From: Rickettsia felis URRWXCal2
Lineage (GTDB): Bacteria > Pseudomonadota > Alphaproteobacteria > Rickettsiales > Rickettsiaceae
NCBI GenBank assembly: GCA_000012145.1
Contig: CP000053.1
Span: forward strand, 1-64,000
Reading direction: 5' to 3'
DNA length: 64,000 nucleotides
This document shows, one piece after another, positions 38,035-47,448 of the stretch. The notes under the pieces are model-generated. The model ran no database searches and was not told the DNA's origin. It saw nothing but the letters and a program-made list of their open reading frames with translations. Position 1 is the first letter of the stretch, and each line of letters starts with the position of its first letter. The position numbers were made by a program, and so were the translations under genes.

Positions 38035-38823
38035 TTATACTTCGAGTAAATGAAGAGTTGGTATACGAAGGTCAATTTCAAAAAGAGCAAGGAGTTCACA
38101 AGGCGAGGAACGGAGCGTATACTTAATACGTGAGTACCGCAGATCTTGTAGAACGACGTAGCCAATTTTTGAAATTGACCGAGTATATATACCGTCTAGA
38201 AATTGCCATAGTAGTTTTGCACCTTTTATCGCTCCTTGATATACTAATTTTTGTTCTTTTGAGCTTAAATTATTAATCAAATTTGCACATTCTTGTGTAT
38301 GCCATTGATCAACTTTACTATGAACAATGAAAAATTGTAAAGTTCTGTAATCTGAAATTCCATAAAATTTTTGTAATCCTTGAATTTTAGAGTCAGATAC
38401 TTCAGGAGTTTGACGCTCATAAGCATAAAGTGCTCCAAGACCTATAGAAAAAGATTTCTCTGTTAAGTTAAAATAACCTTGAACAAGTTTTTGAGTTGAG
38501 TTTAATTTAGGTTCTGAAGTGAGCCGGCTTCTTAAACATCCAAGCCCTTCAGCAAAACGTTTCCATAGTTCCGGGTGATTTTCTTCACCTTGCTCTTCTT
38601 CTATAAGATTACCAAGTAATATTTGCCTAGCTTTTATATCACTACATTTGGAATGTATTGCACTTATATAACGTGGGAAAGCTGTAACGTGATGATAATA
38701 TTCTTTTGCGTAAATTTGTAAAGTAGAATGAGTAAGTTTCCCCATATTCCATAATTGATAAAATGGATGATTTAAAAGGTTATATTGTTCAAGATCTATA
38801 TTAAGCTGTTCTAAAAATTTCAT
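38035..38823 (-). CDS. CADD-like p-aminobenzoate synthase
   Basis: Homologue of chlamydial CADD (CT610), a TenA/PqqC-fold diiron oxygenase that makes pABA by consuming its own tyrosine and lysine. With a constant numbering offset of 5-6, Y22, E76, H83, E136, K146, H168, D172 and H175 align with CADD Y27, E81, H88, E142, K152, H174, D178 and H181. The motif HSKVDQWH holds three ligands. It has 262 residues, but those after about 212 are translated family D palindrome, so the native end is lost. It sits beside folA, folKP and folB, fitting a role in folate supply. Confidence 0.82.
   Translation of the reverse strand: MKFLEQLNIDLEQYNLLNHPFYQLWNMGKLTHSTLQIYAKEYYHHVTAFPRYISAIHSKCSDIKARQILLGNLIEEEQGEENHPELWKRFAEGLGCLRSRLTSEPKLNSTQKLVQGYFNLTEKSFSIGLGALYAYERQTPEVSDSKIQGLQKFYGISDYRTLQFFIVHSKVDQWHTQECANLINNLSSKEQKLVYQGAIKGAKLLWQFLDGIYTRSISKIGYVVLQDLRYSRIKYTLRSSPCELLALFEIDLRIPTLHLLEV
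38037..38190. repeat. Family D palindrome forming the C terminus of the CADD-like protein
   Basis: TATACTTCGAGTAAATGAAG to GACCGAGTATATA, about 154 bp. It encodes about 51 terminal residues of the CADD-like protein and lies just upstream of recF. Confidence 0.8.
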
Positions 38824-38832
38824 CTTACCTCT

Positions 38833-39458
38833 TTATTTAATGAATTTGTAAATTTGATAATTATTTGTCTTGTCTATTATTACCGAATGCCATCCTGCTA
38901 GAAAATCAATAGGAAAAAAAGCATCTCCATCATAATTTTTATTTATTTTTGTAAGTAAAAATTCATCAATAAGATTTTGCTCTAGGAAAAGAGTCGCTAT
39001 TTCTGCCCCTCCAACCATAAAAATTTTCTTATCAGTAAAAGGTTTTATTACCCGCCAAAAATCATCTAAAGATTTAATAAAAAATATAATAGAACTCTTC
39101 GGATACTCTACTTCTAGGGGTAATTTGTACGTCGATCCGGTACTCGAATCCTCACGTACGCTGCGGTTCTGCGTTCCGTGTCTCCTTCAAATTCCTCCCT
39201 ATAAGCGAGTTTCCGAAGAGTTCTATTATTATAAGATTGTAACGGTGTATTTCTTGAAAAAACAATACAAATACAATTTTTTAAAATCTTTGCAGGTATA
39301 GAGTCAAAGGTTTTTCGTCCCATGACTATAATATTATTTTTTACCGTCTGATAAAAATATTCAAACTCCTTAGTATAAGACCAAGGCATCTGACCTTTAT
39401 TACCTATCACCCCTTGTGGGTCACATGCCATTATACCGATGATTTTTCTATTTTTCAT
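38833..39458 (-). pseudogene. folA: Dihydrofolate reductase split by a palindromic element
   Basis: The N-terminal half (39458-39232) has IGIMACDPQGVIGNKGQMPW and NIIVMGRKTFDSIP, clear DHFR motifs. The C-terminal half (about 39085-38833) has IFMVGGAEIATLFLEQNLIDEFLLTKI. Between them lies a D-prime palindrome (39088-39231). The N-terminal frame stays open through the element to TAG at 39116-39114, while the C-terminal half is in another frame, so at least one base was gained or lost. It overlaps folKP by 11 bp. Probably inactive as DHFR unless the two halves complement each other. Confidence 0.85.
39088..39231. repeat. Family D-prime palindrome inside folA
   Basis: A 15-bp perfect outer inverted repeat (AGAACTCTTCGG arms) flanks a core shared with 2111-2245: CTACTTCTAGGGGTAATTTG, CCTCACGTACGCTGCGG and CAAATTCCTCC. 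Confidence 0.8.
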
Positions 39459-40776
39459 GAGATGAAAGTTTAATCATATGGTCTGTTACAAAAAATCTTT
39501 GATGCTCTATAACATTATGCACTCGTAAATAATCAGCTCCATGCTCTGTTAAATATTTTGATATTGCTATTGTTTCTAAATCTCTTTCCGATGCTTTGGA
39601 ATTATAAAAAGCAGAAATATAAGATTTTCGTGAGTGTCCTACCAATATCTCACATCCTAGATTTTTAAATTTTTTCATATGTTGTAATATATATAAATTT
39701 TGATAAACGGATTTTCCAAAACCAATTCCAGGATCAAGAATGATATTTTTTCTATCAAATCCATATTTTTCTAATTTTGTTGTTTCTTGCTCTGCCCATA
39801 TATTTAAGTTAGCAAGCGGAGAGTTATCGAAATCAAGACATTTTTGTTTTTGCGGTGGAACGGCTAATGAGTGCATAGTAATAATTTTACAATTATAATC
39901 GGCAATTAATCGTAATGTATAATTATCTAGATTATTTTTAACCAAATTTATACAGGAAATAGGGTATTTTTTTAAAACATTTTTAATTACTTCAGGAGTA
40001 AAACTATTAATACTGACTATAACTTCTTTTTCCTTTATAACTTCCCTAAGCTCTTCAAGAACATTCTCAAGCCTTGCATATTCTTCATCTTCATTAATAA
40101 TTAAAGCAGAAGGACGTGTTGATTGTGATCCAAGCTCAATTATTGTAGCCCCTTCATTTATCAAGCGTACAAAATTTCTAACGGCATCTTCTTTATGAAA
40201 ATTTAATCCTCCATCAGAAAAAGAATCAGGAGTAATATTTAAAATACCGACAAATTGAGGATTTAAAACAAGAGAGCGTATAACTCCTTGATTCTCAATT
40301 AAATGTGCTATTTCTGCAAAGGTTTTATTGTTGTAAAAATTATTAGTCGGACATGTATAACGACATTCCAAACTTAAACCTGCAATTAGATGAATAAGAA
40401 ACGGTCTGTTTAATAATTCAGGATGCGGTATTTTTAAATCAGGCAAATCTATATGGCAATTACTCCAAAGTAGGATATCTAAGTCAATAACTCTTGGAGA
40501 CCATTTATCGTAAGAGTCTGCTCGACCTAGTTGTTTTTCAATCTTTTTAAGCTCAATTAGAAGTTTACTAGGCGTTAAAGTACTTTTACCCTGCACCACC
40601 ATATTTAAATATGACTTATTCCAAGCTTTATCTGCATTAGGTGGTAGAATAACTTGTGTTTCAAAAATAATAGATTGCTTAAGCAATCTAAAATCACAGC
40701 TTTTTAGTAAATTTAAAGCTTTTTTAATATTTAAAAGTCTATTACCTAAATTACTGCTTATAGAAATATAAATCAT
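39448..40776 (-). CDS. folKP: Fused HPPK-dihydropteroate synthase
   Basis: Bifunctional folate enzyme of 442 residues from the ATG at 40776. The N-terminal HPPK domain has SSNLGNRLLNIKKAL, NKSYLNMVV and WSPRVIDLDILLW. The C-terminal DHPS domain starts with VGILNITPDSFSDGG near residue 183 and has ELGSQSTRPSA, ILDPGIGFGKS and LVGHSRKSY. It joins pABA to the pterin pyrophosphate. The upstream extension to 40836 is palindrome sequence. It is the one clearly intact pterin-branch gene in this cluster. Confidence 0.93.
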   Translation of the reverse strand: MIYISISSNLGNRLLNIKKALNLLKSCDFRLLKQSIIFETQVILPPNADKAWNKSYLNMVVQGKSTLTPSKLLIELKKIEKQLGRADSYDKWSPRVIDLDILLWSNCHIDLPDLKIPHPELLNRPFLIHLIAGLSLECRYTCPTNNFYNNKTFAEIAHLIENQGVIRSLVLNPQFVGILNITPDSFSDGGLNFHKEDAVRNFVRLINEGATIIELGSQSTRPSALIINEDEEYARLENVLEELREVIKEKEVIVSINSFTPEVIKNVLKKYPISCINLVKNNLDNYTLRLIADYNCKIITMHSLAVPPQKQKCLDFDNSPLANLNIWAEQETTKLEKYGFDRKNIILDPGIGFGKSVYQNLYILQHMKKFKNLGCEILVGHSRKSYISAFYNSKASERDLETIAISKYLTEHGADYLRVHNVIEHQRFFVTDHMIKLSSHEK

Positions 40777-40778
40777 AG

Positions 40779-40932
40779 TATACTCGCTGAATTTGAAAAA
40801 TTGACTTCGTCGCTTTGTAAGTCCTTCGGTCCTCACGTATTATTATACGCTCCGTTCCTCTGCTTACAATCTCCTTGCTCTTTTTCAAATTGAGCTTCGT
40901 CTACCCAACTCTTCATTGACTTGTAGTATATA
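40779..40932. repeat. Family D palindrome between folKP and folB
   Basis: TATACTCGCTGAATTTGAAA to GTAGTATATA with GTCCTTCGGTCCTCACGTAT and TATACGCTCCGTTCCTC at the centre. It encodes the terminal residues of the folB remnant. Confidence 0.8.
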
Positions 40933-41330
40933 TCCTTTCCGGAATAAGAAAAAGAAACTCCGCCATGCACTCCTGAAACCGGTGATTTTAATTTAGTAAC
41001 GGTTACGTTTAGAAAAATCTTTTTTAATTTAGATTCGATAAAATTTTGATAAATAATATCATATATTTGTGCAGCTAAATACTCGATAAGATTAAAGTGA
41101 TTTTCTTGAGAAAGTTTTTGTACTAGTCGTACGATTTCTGCATAACAAACAGTATCGTTTATATTATCCGTTACAGTAGCAGGCGGAGGAGTTGATAGAA
41201 AGAGTTGTATGTTAATTTTTACAGGTTGAGCGTGGTGTTTTTCTTGAGTACTGCAGCCAAGATGTACCTAAGTTATTAGTTCCGAAATATTAAGTTTACA
41301 TGAATAATTTAAGTTGAAAGCTTGATACCT
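40833..41330 (-). pseudogene. folB: Dihydroneopterin aldolase remnant with in-frame stop
   Basis: There is no ATG-initiated frame. Reading the minus strand gives VHLGCSTQEKHHAQPVKINI, then VCYAEIVRLVQKLSQ, FNLIEYLAAQIYDII, and KLKSPVSGVHGGVSFSYSG, an unmistakable FolB pattern. A TAG at 41268-41270 lies just before VHLGC, and no credible start codon is seen upstream (in-frame NLNYSCKLNISELIT precedes the stop). The 3' end runs into the family D palindrome and stops at 40833. It completes the folate set beside folKP, folA and the CADD-like gene, all on the same strand. Confidence 0.75.
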
Positions 41331-41383
41331 ATCATAATGTTAATGTTAGTTTAATATAAGCTCTTTATAAAAAGATACAATAG

Positions 41384-42043
41384 TTAAATTGATATACCGC
41401 CACTTTTTTTAAAGCCGGCATGAGCTTTTTCAAGTTTTTTAATAAGTCTGGGTGAATATGATTTAATGTCTTTTTCCTTGCCGCCTTCGTATTTTTTAGC
41501 GAGTTTCATTCCCCCTCTGATCATATTATAGGCGAAGTTCATTAGCTTTGTTTCTCCTGCTATTCTTTTTGGATTCATAAACATATAAACTTGATAAACG
41601 GCAAAGCTCTTTATTAAACGCTTTAAGTCCATTCTAGCTTGTTTGGTTATACCTTGTAATTTATCTTTTGGGTTTGCAAGGTTTTTATTAGCGTCTCTAA
41701 CGATTTTAGAACGTTGATGCATTAAATAATTACTGACTTCGGCAACGTTCTTGTTAACGAGCTTCTCATCCATTTTAAGCTTTAAGTTTTTAGTTTTACC
41801 TAAATACTTACGGATTAATAAGATAATTCGGCTTTGCAGTTGAGTTAAATCCATAGTTTGTTCGTTTAAGATAGCAAGTATCCGCTCTATCTCATACTCA
41901 AACTCTTCATTTTGGCTTAATTCTTCAAAAATTTCCTCCACCTCTTTACTCTCAAGTACAAGATCGTTACTAATACCCATTAATGCATCTTTTATTTGAT
42001 CGGCGATTTTTTTGGTATCTTCGGAAAATTGATTATTTGTCAT
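41384..42043 (-). CDS. Conserved Rickettsia hypothetical protein, 219 residues
   Basis: Function unknown. Highly charged, mostly helical protein without signal peptide or membrane segments. An acidic N-terminal half (EEIFEELSQNEEFEYEIER) is followed by a basic C-terminal half (RLIKKLEKAHAGFKKSG). It resembles Rickettsia-restricted proteins annotated only by a DUF number (possibly DUF5394; recalled, not checked). It is a complete frame. Confidence 0.7.
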   Translation of the reverse strand: MTNNQFSEDTKKIADQIKDALMGISNDLVLESKEVEEIFEELSQNEEFEYEIERILAILNEQTMDLTQLQSRIILLIRKYLGKTKNLKLKMDEKLVNKNVAEVSNYLMHQRSKIVRDANKNLANPKDKLQGITKQARMDLKRLIKSFAVYQVYMFMNPKRIAGETKLMNFAYNMIRGGMKLAKKYEGGKEKDIKSYSPRLIKKLEKAHAGFKKSGGISI

Positions 42044-42135
42044 AATCTAATTCATCGTTAAATATAGCTATTTTTATACTAGCACTACATTTCTACTTGT
42101 CTATAAAAATTGTATTAAGAGATATTAAATTTTTC

Positions 42136-44391
42136 TCATTGAGGATACTCTGAGGAATTATAACAAGCACCTAACATATTGCTAGAATCTTCATTATTAT
42201 CATAATATGTTTTAAATGAAGTATTAGGGATTATATCATTGAATTTAAGTAAAGGTTCTTTAAAATATGAATCATGTGACCGGCTTGTCGTAATATTCGT
42301 ATAATCAGTTTCTAGTTTTTCTTCTTTAAATTTTTCTGCTAAATTTTTGTATTTTTCAGCTTGTTGTATAAATTTAAGCTGAATACAAGGTGAAGAAATC
42401 ATTGATGCTAACTCTTTAGACAAATCATATAATATTCCGTAAGGTTTAGGTCTTCCTTGTTCTTCTATGAGAGCTATCGTATTAAGAAAAAATACTTTTA
42501 GTGAATCTTGCAGACTTTTTTCTGATATATCTAAATTATATTGGTTATAAAAATCACCTTGGCTTGAATATAATTCAATTATCTCTGATGTTAATTTAGC
42601 TATATCTTGCGGGTTCTTTTGCTGTATTTTCTTTTTTAGTTCTGATTCTTTGAGATGTAATAATTTATTAAAAGCTTCTTTTGCATAAGATATATGAGTA
42701 GTAGTTTTAAAATATTCTAAAGCTTTTACATAATTTCCGCTTTTAAATTCAATCTTCCCAAGTTTTATATTTGCCTCTTCAGAACCAAGATTAGCAGCGT
42801 TTTCATACAATTCTATTGATTCTTTAGATAGTTTTGTTGAGCCATTAGCTGTATAGATTTGTGCTTGCCCACAATAAATTTCTGCTAATTGATGTTTATA
42901 TAAGTTTTCGTTTTTATAACAATCATTAATAGATTTATGAGTTTCTTTTAGTAATTTTTCTAATAAATTGTAAATAGGTAGCTCTTGATCCGGTAACACA
43001 GGCTTATGTAAAAGCTTATCATATATTACTTCATCAAGATTTCTAGATATTTCTGTAATAGATTTAGAGGCGGTAATATACTTCCAAAGAGATTTAGCTT
43101 CTTGCTTGCTGACTGAGCCTATTAGTTTTTCTAAATTACTAATGCTATTATTTATAGTTATACCTAATACATTATTAAAATTCTTAAAGCTCTTTGTTAA
43201 AAATAATTTAATGTTATCTAGATTTTCAATATCAGGGCTAGAATTGTTAATATGCTGTAAAAAGTTTTTTAAGTTATATATATTATTGATTGCTTTTAAA
43301 TCTAAAACATCGTTATTTTTGATATCTTCATAAAATTTTTCAATAGTCTCATTTAATTTGTTATAGAATGAATCTTTATCTTTGCATATTGTATGCTTAA
43401 ATGATTCTAATAGCTTTTCTTTTATATTATATGCCCCAAGGTTACTAAATAAATCGTTAAACCATTTTGCAGAATTAATTGTAACCAAATTTTCTTTTTC
43501 AGAAAATTTGATGTCAGATAAATATTTAAGGTAATTTAGAAGGTTCTCTAATTTATTTTCTAATTTCGGTGTTTCTAAAAGCTGATTTAATTTTTTAACG
43601 GTTTCTAAGAAACTTCCTATAGTTTTGGCATTGTTTTCTAACTGTTTATAACAATTTACTATATCTATTAATTGTTTCAATTTGTCTGTTTTAGCCGAAA
43701 TATCTTCAAAACTTAAATTACTTTCTATATTTTGTTTCCATTTTTTTTCTATATATGTTTTAAACTCATTGATACTAATTAGTATTTCTTTATCAATTAC
43801 ATTTATAGAATTTAAAATATATGTTAAATTTTCACCGTCGATTGTTATTTTATTATATTCATCTGGAATGATATAATTATCATCTGTAATATTTAATAGA
43901 TCTTTATAGTCTTTTGCTTGTTCGCTAGCTTGAGGTAATAAATAAATAGAATCTTTTATTTTATTAATAATAATCTTTTGCTCATCGCTAAAATTACCGA
44001 GTTTTATAGTGTCATCAATAATTTTAGATATACGAGTATTATTATTGTTTGCTGGACTATCGGTCACTACTATAGATAAATTACTTTCATTTATATCAAT
44101 ATATCTCAATAATTTAGTAAATTGTTCAAATATACCGACAAGTTTTTCTAGATTGGCTTTGACAAGGGAAGAGTTAGAGTTTTTGGTTTCAATATTTTTT
44201 ATTGCTAATATAAATTTAGTAGGAGTTGTACTTAGAATTTTTTGTAGAAAAAATTTATCAATAGTAGATTCAGAGGATGAATTAGCAGCATCCAAATAAG
44301 AACTTTTATATGTTAAATATTTTTCATTTTTTATATAAAAACTATCTAAAATATTTGAACTTTCTGTTAGATTTTTTTTGAGAAGTCCCAA
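42136..44391 (-). CDS. Hypothetical protein with Sel1/TPR-like repeats (C-terminal part of a split gene)
   Basis: 751 codons from a TTG at 44391. Asn/Lys/Ser-rich and largely helical. Sel1-like repeats lie near residues 520-580 ([37 protein letters not shown]). No signal peptide or membrane helices. It overlaps the 154-residue frame upstream by 25 bp at a run of eight A residues. Adding one A would fuse the two into one protein of about 900 residues (DWDFSKK joined to [12 protein letters not shown]). Function unknown. Confidence 0.6.
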   Translation of the reverse strand: MGLLKKNLTESSNILDSFYIKNEKYLTYKSSYLDAANSSSESTIDKFFLQKILSTTPTKFILAIKNIETKNSNSSLVKANLEKLVGIFEQFTKLLRYIDINESNLSIVVTDSPANNNNTRISKIIDDTIKLGNFSDEQKIIINKIKDSIYLLPQASEQAKDYKDLLNITDDNYIIPDEYNKITIDGENLTYILNSINVIDKEILISINEFKTYIEKKWKQNIESNLSFEDISAKTDKLKQLIDIVNCYKQLENNAKTIGSFLETVKKLNQLLETPKLENKLENLLNYLKYLSDIKFSEKENLVTINSAKWFNDLFSNLGAYNIKEKLLESFKHTICKDKDSFYNKLNETIEKFYEDIKNNDVLDLKAINNIYNLKNFLQHINNSSPDIENLDNIKLFLTKSFKNFNNVLGITINNSISNLEKLIGSVSKQEAKSLWKYITASKSITEISRNLDEVIYDKLLHKPVLPDQELPIYNLLEKLLKETHKSINDCYKNENLYKHQLAEIYCGQAQIYTANGSTKLSKESIELYENAANLGSEEANIKLGKIEFKSGNYVKALEYFKTTTHISYAKEAFNKLLHLKESELKKKIQQKNPQDIAKLTSEIIELYSSQGDFYNQYNLDISEKSLQDSLKVFFLNTIALIEEQGRPKPYGILYDLSKELASMISSPCIQLKFIQQAEKYKNLAEKFKEEKLETDYTNITTSRSHDSYFKEPLLKFNDIIPNTSFKTYYDNNEDSSNMLGACYNSSEYPQ

Positions 44392-44831
44392 TCTCCATAC
44401 TCATTACTTTCTAATATTAATTTACCGTCTTTAAGAAAATTAGCTATGAGATTTAAATCTTCTTTCTCTTGCCCTAATATAATTATAGCTTTATTATTCC
44501 CATCAATAATAGATTCATATTTCTCACTATCTTTATTAATTAAGTCGATAAAATTTTTATCCTTTAACATATCGGATATAAAATTTTCTATTTCTTCTTG
44601 TTTCAACATCATTGTATCCCTCATATTTTCTGCCTTATTGTTTTCAATATTATTTGTTATTTCAAACGAATTTTGATTTAGGGGTGTTTGTATCGGTTGA
44701 GTTTCATTGGTGTTGTCATTTAGTGTTTGGGGTGGGTGGTCTTCGGGGGTGGTGTTGTCTACTATTTCCGTATTTTCTTGTTTTTTGGGTTTGTCATTTG
44801 AACGTTTTACATAAGCGGTATAATTGTACAT
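44367..44831 (-). CDS. Hypothetical protein, N-terminal part of the split Sel1-like gene
   Basis: 154 codons. Asn/Gln/Thr/Pro-rich disordered N terminus ([20 protein letters not shown]), then a helical segment [18 protein letters not shown]. It terminates within GDWDFSKKI right after the A8 run that begins the next frame. Probably one gene with 42136-44391. Confidence 0.55.
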   Translation of the reverse strand: MYNYTAYVKRSNDKPKKQENTEIVDNTTPEDHPPQTLNDNTNETQPIQTPLNQNSFEITNNIENNKAENMRDTMMLKQEEIENFISDMLKDKNFIDLINKDSEKYESIIDGNNKAIIILGQEKEDLNLIANFLKDGKLILESNEYGDWDFSKKI

Positions 44832-45058
44832 GATTAATCCGTTTTCTAGTTGTTTTTTTATTTAATAATCTAACTTTAAGATTAACTCAAAAAATTTCAA
44901 CTTAGTTAATAAATTAATTAATTTTAACTAAAATATGTATATGATAAAAATATCACAATTTAGATATTACGATATTTAATACAGTAAAAGATGATTTTTA
45001 TTGCATATATGATAAGAATAAGTTTTATTATAAATAAATATTAATAATTACTTAGGTT

Positions 45059-45655
45059 ATGAGAAATAATAAAAACCAAATGTATATTATAAAAATTTTT
45101 ATAGCCCTAGCTATGATTACGGGCATAATATTTTTATGTTTATTTTATTCTTCATTAACTCCGTCTAAGCTTAAGATTGGTGCAAAAACTAGTAATATGG
45201 ACGATTCACCTAAAATTAAGTTCACTCTTATAGATCAAGAAGGAAAGAAATTTGATAGTACCCATTTGCAAGGTCATTTAAGTTTGATTTATTTTGGTAC
45301 TACCTATTCCTTATATGACAACCAAGCACTAAAAAGAGTAGAAGATATTATTAAGATTTTGAAGAAAGAGAATATTGTAGTACAAGTAGTTTTTATTACT
45401 CTAGATCCTCAGCATGATACAAGTGAGGTATTAAAAAAATATTTAGAAAAAATAGATGATAATTTTATAGGTTTAACGGGAAGAGTACAAGATATTGAAC
45501 AATTAGCAGATCAATTTAAGGTCTTCTATACATCCAAAATATTTGATGTAAAAACAAACGAATATGAATTACAACATTCTAATTTTGTGTATTTAATTAG
45601 CAGCCAGGGAAAATTTTTAAAGCATTATTGCTTAGGCTTACCGAAAAATGGTTAA
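45059..45655 (+). CDS. SCO1/SenC-like protein lacking the copper-binding cysteines
   Basis: Inner-membrane anchored thioredoxin-fold protein of the SCO family, normally a copper chaperone for cytochrome c oxidase CuA. An N-terminal membrane helix covers about residues 9-31. The fold is clear (FTLIDQEGKKFDSTHLQGHL, VVFITLDPQHDTSEVLKKYL, NFIGLTGRVQDIEQLADQF, LQHSNFVYLI). Where the family has CxxxC the sequence reads FGTTYSLYDN, with no cysteine; the distal histidine in LQHS is kept. So copper binding by the usual site is unlikely. 198 residues. Confidence 0.85.
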   Translation: MRNNKNQMYIIKIFIALAMITGIIFLCLFYSSLTPSKLKIGAKTSNMDDSPKIKFTLIDQEGKKFDSTHLQGHLSLIYFGTTYSLYDNQALKRVEDIIKILKKENIVVQVVFITLDPQHDTSEVLKKYLEKIDDNFIGLTGRVQDIEQLADQFKVFYTSKIFDVKTNEYELQHSNFVYLISSQGKFLKHYCLGLPKNG

Positions 45656-45665
45656 CAGATAATCT

Positions 45666-46235
45666 CTAAGCATTTCCTATTTGTGATGAGAAATGTATTT
45701 CATCAATGCCTAGATGTTTTAATGCATTATGCCATTTACTTTCAGGATTATCGGCAAAAATAAATTCTTTATTACAATCCATAACCAACCATAGGTTTTT
45801 TTCTAATTCTTCTTCAAGCTGCCCTGGTTTCCATGCGGTATAACCGACAATGAATAAGCTATTTTTAGGTCCTTTACCGAAAGCTATATCTTCTGAAATT
45901 TCTAAATTAGAGCTTACTGCTAAATCATTCTGGAAATCCAATAACAAATTTTTATTATAATCGCTAGAATGAAGAAAAAAACCTTTTTCATGTTCTACGG
46001 GTCCGCCAAGATATATAGGAACCATAACTGGGGTTGTTATTTCGTCATTTTTTATTTTAAAAAACGATTTTAAATCTATATGATTTACTAAGCGGTTAAA
46101 TATTAATCCTATTGCTCCTTCTTCCGTGTGTGATAACATATAAATTAAGGATTTATGGTAAATGCCTTTTGTAATTGCATGCGGTGTAGCAACGAGTGTT
46201 TTACCGGATAAGTTATGAAAAATTTTATCGCCCAT
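45666..46235 (-). CDS. YqgE/AlgH family protein (UPF0301)
   Basis: 189-residue cytoplasmic protein of uncertain role. Family motifs: [38 protein letters not shown] [18 protein letters not shown], and [17 protein letters not shown]. Convergent with the SCO gene (10-bp gap). Confidence 0.9.
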   Translation of the reverse strand: MGDKIFHNLSGKTLVATPHAITKGIYHKSLIYMLSHTEEGAIGLIFNRLVNHIDLKSFFKIKNDEITTPVMVPIYLGGPVEHEKGFFLHSSDYNKNLLLDFQNDLAVSSNLEISEDIAFGKGPKNSLFIVGYTAWKPGQLEEELEKNLWLVMDCNKEFIFADNPESKWHNALKHLGIDEIHFSSQIGNA

Positions 46236-46260
46236 AAATAAAACTTTAATTATAATATTA

Positions 46261-46420
46261 GAGGTGATCTATAAAGATATTTTAATTGATAATTAAAGAG
46301 CTTTTTTAGCGAAAATGAATAAGATTTTTGTAGTAATAGTAGTTTCTATTTCAAAGAAATCTTACAATTTATAGCAAGAAAGAATCTAACTAGCTTTAAA
46401 ATATCTTTATAGATCACCTC
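46261..46420. repeat. Family E 160-bp element, copy 1
   Basis: Perfect 25-bp terminal inverted repeats (46261-46285 and 46396-46420, GAGGTGATCTATAAAGATAT). The interior has AAGATTTTTGTAGTAATAGT and TATTTCAAAGAAATCTTA. Its interior is homologous to the reverse complement of 56735-56894, which is exactly the same length. It fills the algH-cvpA divergent gap. Confidence 0.85.
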
Positions 46421-46469
46421 TTAAAGTATATAAGATTTAAATCCAATTATTCAATAGAAGTTAACAATA

Positions 46470-47138
46470 ATGATCACATTTTTTGATATTACTATTTTTG
46501 CTATTATTACTCTTTTCTCATTTTTCGGCTTATATCAAGGCATAATCGGGATTTCAACTAGAATACTCGGTTTTATTACTTCTATAATGTTAGGATATTT
46601 CTTATATCCGTATATTTCTGAATTAATCGGGAAATATATGGATAATGAGGTTATAAGAATAATTATTGCCGGTGTTATATCTTATGTTGTTTCTTTAATT
46701 TTATGTGTTTTTATAGTTTATAAATTTCTTGCTATAATTTCGTTTATGAGAAACGGTTTTATTGATAGATTCTTAGGGTTATTAGCAGGCTTTGCCGTAG
46801 GTACTACTATCTCGTTAGTACTATTTTTTATAACAATGATCTTTACTTCTGAAAATTATTTTAAAAGTAAATCTTTAAAAGATTTTGTGGTAAGTAGCAA
46901 ACAAAGCAAATATGGAGGAGTGTTGAAAGTTTCCGTTACCACTGATTATTTAGATGAATTAAGTAAAAATATTATAGTTATAATTCCAAACGAAACCTTA
47001 AAATCTATTGAAATATTTGAAAATAAAGACTTAAATAATTTTAAAAACTCCCTTAAGAAATCAAATGATTCTAACGATGATGAGGATATATTTTCTCAAG
47101 AATTACAAGATGAGCTTTCTAATATAGATGACGAGTAA
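46470..47138 (+). CDS. cvpA: CvpA family membrane protein
   Basis: 222 residues. Four membrane segments in the first 130 residues, beginning FFDITIFAIITLFSFFGLYQG, the usual CvpA start. An acidic hydrophilic tail follows (SNDSNDDEDIFSQELQDEL). The family is linked to colicin V production, purF expression and envelope stress; the exact role here is unknown. Confidence 0.85.
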   Translation: MITFFDITIFAIITLFSFFGLYQGIIGISTRILGFITSIMLGYFLYPYISELIGKYMDNEVIRIIIAGVISYVVSLILCVFIVYKFLAIISFMRNGFIDRFLGLLAGFAVGTTISLVLFFITMIFTSENYFKSKSLKDFVVSSKQSKYGGVLKVSVTTDYLDELSKNIIVIIPNETLKSIEIFENKDLNNFKNSLKKSNDSNDDEDIFSQELQDELSNIDDE

Positions 47139-47151
47139 AATGTTATTTTAA

Positions 47152-47250
47152 CGTCATTGCGAGGAAATTACGTAGTAATTGACGAAGCAATCTCAAGAGT
47201 TTGTTATTATTTCATGAGATTGCCACGTCGCTTCGCTCCTCGCAATGACG
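47152..47250. repeat. Family B palindrome
   Basis: CGTCATTGCGAGGAAATTACG to CTCCTCGCAATGACG. The rest of the 310-bp gap 47139-47448 is A+T-rich and must hold the promoter of the following autotransporter; no gene is seen. Confidence 0.85.
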
Positions 47251-47448
47251 ATTATCCATCCCCCCTACTTCCCCATAAATCAACCTATGTCCTTTAAATT
47301 TTATAAATCACTCATTCGTAATTAATTAATAAATATTAACCAGTAGTAAATTTATTAATTAATTATTGTGCGTCGTAAATAAATAGTGTATAATGACCGA
47401 TAAGTTAAGTGGTAAAAACATTAAAAACAATAAGTTATAGGGGAAATT

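Noticed and set aside
37998..38165. N-terminal extension of RecF
   Set aside because: Translated family D palindrome overlapping another gene; RecF begins at MKNIFLHSLTLENYRNF.
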